Origin: an uncultured Chlorobiaceae bacterium
Lineage (GTDB): Bacteria; Bacteroidota; Chlorobiia; Chlorobiales; Chlorobiaceae
Direction of reading: 5' to 3'
NCBI GenBank assembly: GCA_903887845.1
Contig: CAISRC010000020.1
Span: 1 to 34,774, forward strand
DNA length: 34,774 bases
Made by a program: the position numbers and the translations under genes. Positions within the stretch are counted from its first letter, which is position 1; each line of letters begins with the position of its first letter. Below are positions 34,685 to 34,774 of the stretch, in pieces. Below the pieces are notes generated by a model. The model was not told the origin of the DNA. It did no database searches and saw only the letters and a program-made list of their open reading frames with translations.

Positions 34685-34774
34685 TGGAGAGCAACATATC
34701 GCTGGATCTCAGCCATACCGATTTGGGCTACAGTGGGCGGGTGGTTTTGCGCGATGTCAGCCTGACGATTCAGA
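34684..34774 (+). CDS. ABC transporter ATP-binding protein (partial)
   Basis: ATG 34684 overlaps the permease stop (TAATG) and the frame runs off the window after 30 codons. LDLSHTDLGYSGRVVLRDVSLTI is the usual first strand pair of an ABC ATPase, before the Walker A motif. It should be the energy subunit of the importer. Confidence 0.8.
   Translation, partial: MESNISLDLSHTDLGYSGRVVLRDVSLTIQ

Overview
The window looks like a chromosomal segment of a green sulfur bacterium (Chlorobiales; Chlorobium, Pelodictyon or Prosthecochloris type). The main reason is a NifH that closely matches my memory of Chlorobium NifH, together with a large assimilatory sulfur cluster and molybdenum genes. The species is an inference.

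Region 1 (1-2930, + strand): a cyanophycin-synthetase-like ligase behind a leader with a palindromic TTAAC-N4-GTTAA site. Region 2 (2927-15290, all - strand): a 12-kb sulfur cluster. In transcription order it holds a Cys-codon-rich leader peptide with a terminator hairpin, a DUF4395 membrane protein, O-acetylhomoserine sulfhydrylase, a LuxR-type regulator, cysteine synthase, serine acetyltransferase, an encapsulin-type shell protein with an inserted cyclic-nucleotide-binding domain, and a cysteine desulfurase with a 240-residue disordered N-terminus. After a strong inverted repeat come a cystathionine lyase/synthase and thiS-thiG-thiH-thiF. Together these can make serine into O-acetylserine and cysteine, take sulfur from cysteine inside a protein compartment, and supply thiazole sulfur chemistry. 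Region 3 (15344-17473): modE and, divergently, moaA.

Region 4 (17474-21574): a transposase remnant, dispersed repeat sequence, then a papain-like protease with a seven-unit propeller, followed at 40 bp by a chagasin-like inhibitor of such proteases. Region 5 (21841-28975): a type III restriction-modification operon (mod, HTH protein, Doc-type Fic protein, res) followed by a frameshifted PD-(D/E)XK gene. Region 6 (28976-32110): a decayed strip holding higB (frameshifted) with higA intact, a small interrupted ORF, brnT (amber) with brnA intact, a deleted AAA ATPase, and a frameshifted HicB-type antitoxin. Region 7 (32171-34774): nifH with a sigma-54 promoter but no nif genes after it, then a divergent FecCD-type ABC importer preceded by two ModE-box-like palindromes, which points to molybdate or tungstate uptake.

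The most interesting candidates are the cysteine-codon leader/attenuator at 15050-15240, the cNMP-domain encapsulin linked to a full cysteine-synthesis and desulfuration set, and the ModE boxes in front of the FecCD permease. No tRNA, rRNA or CRISPR array was seen. All calls come from reading the sequence; no database search was run.
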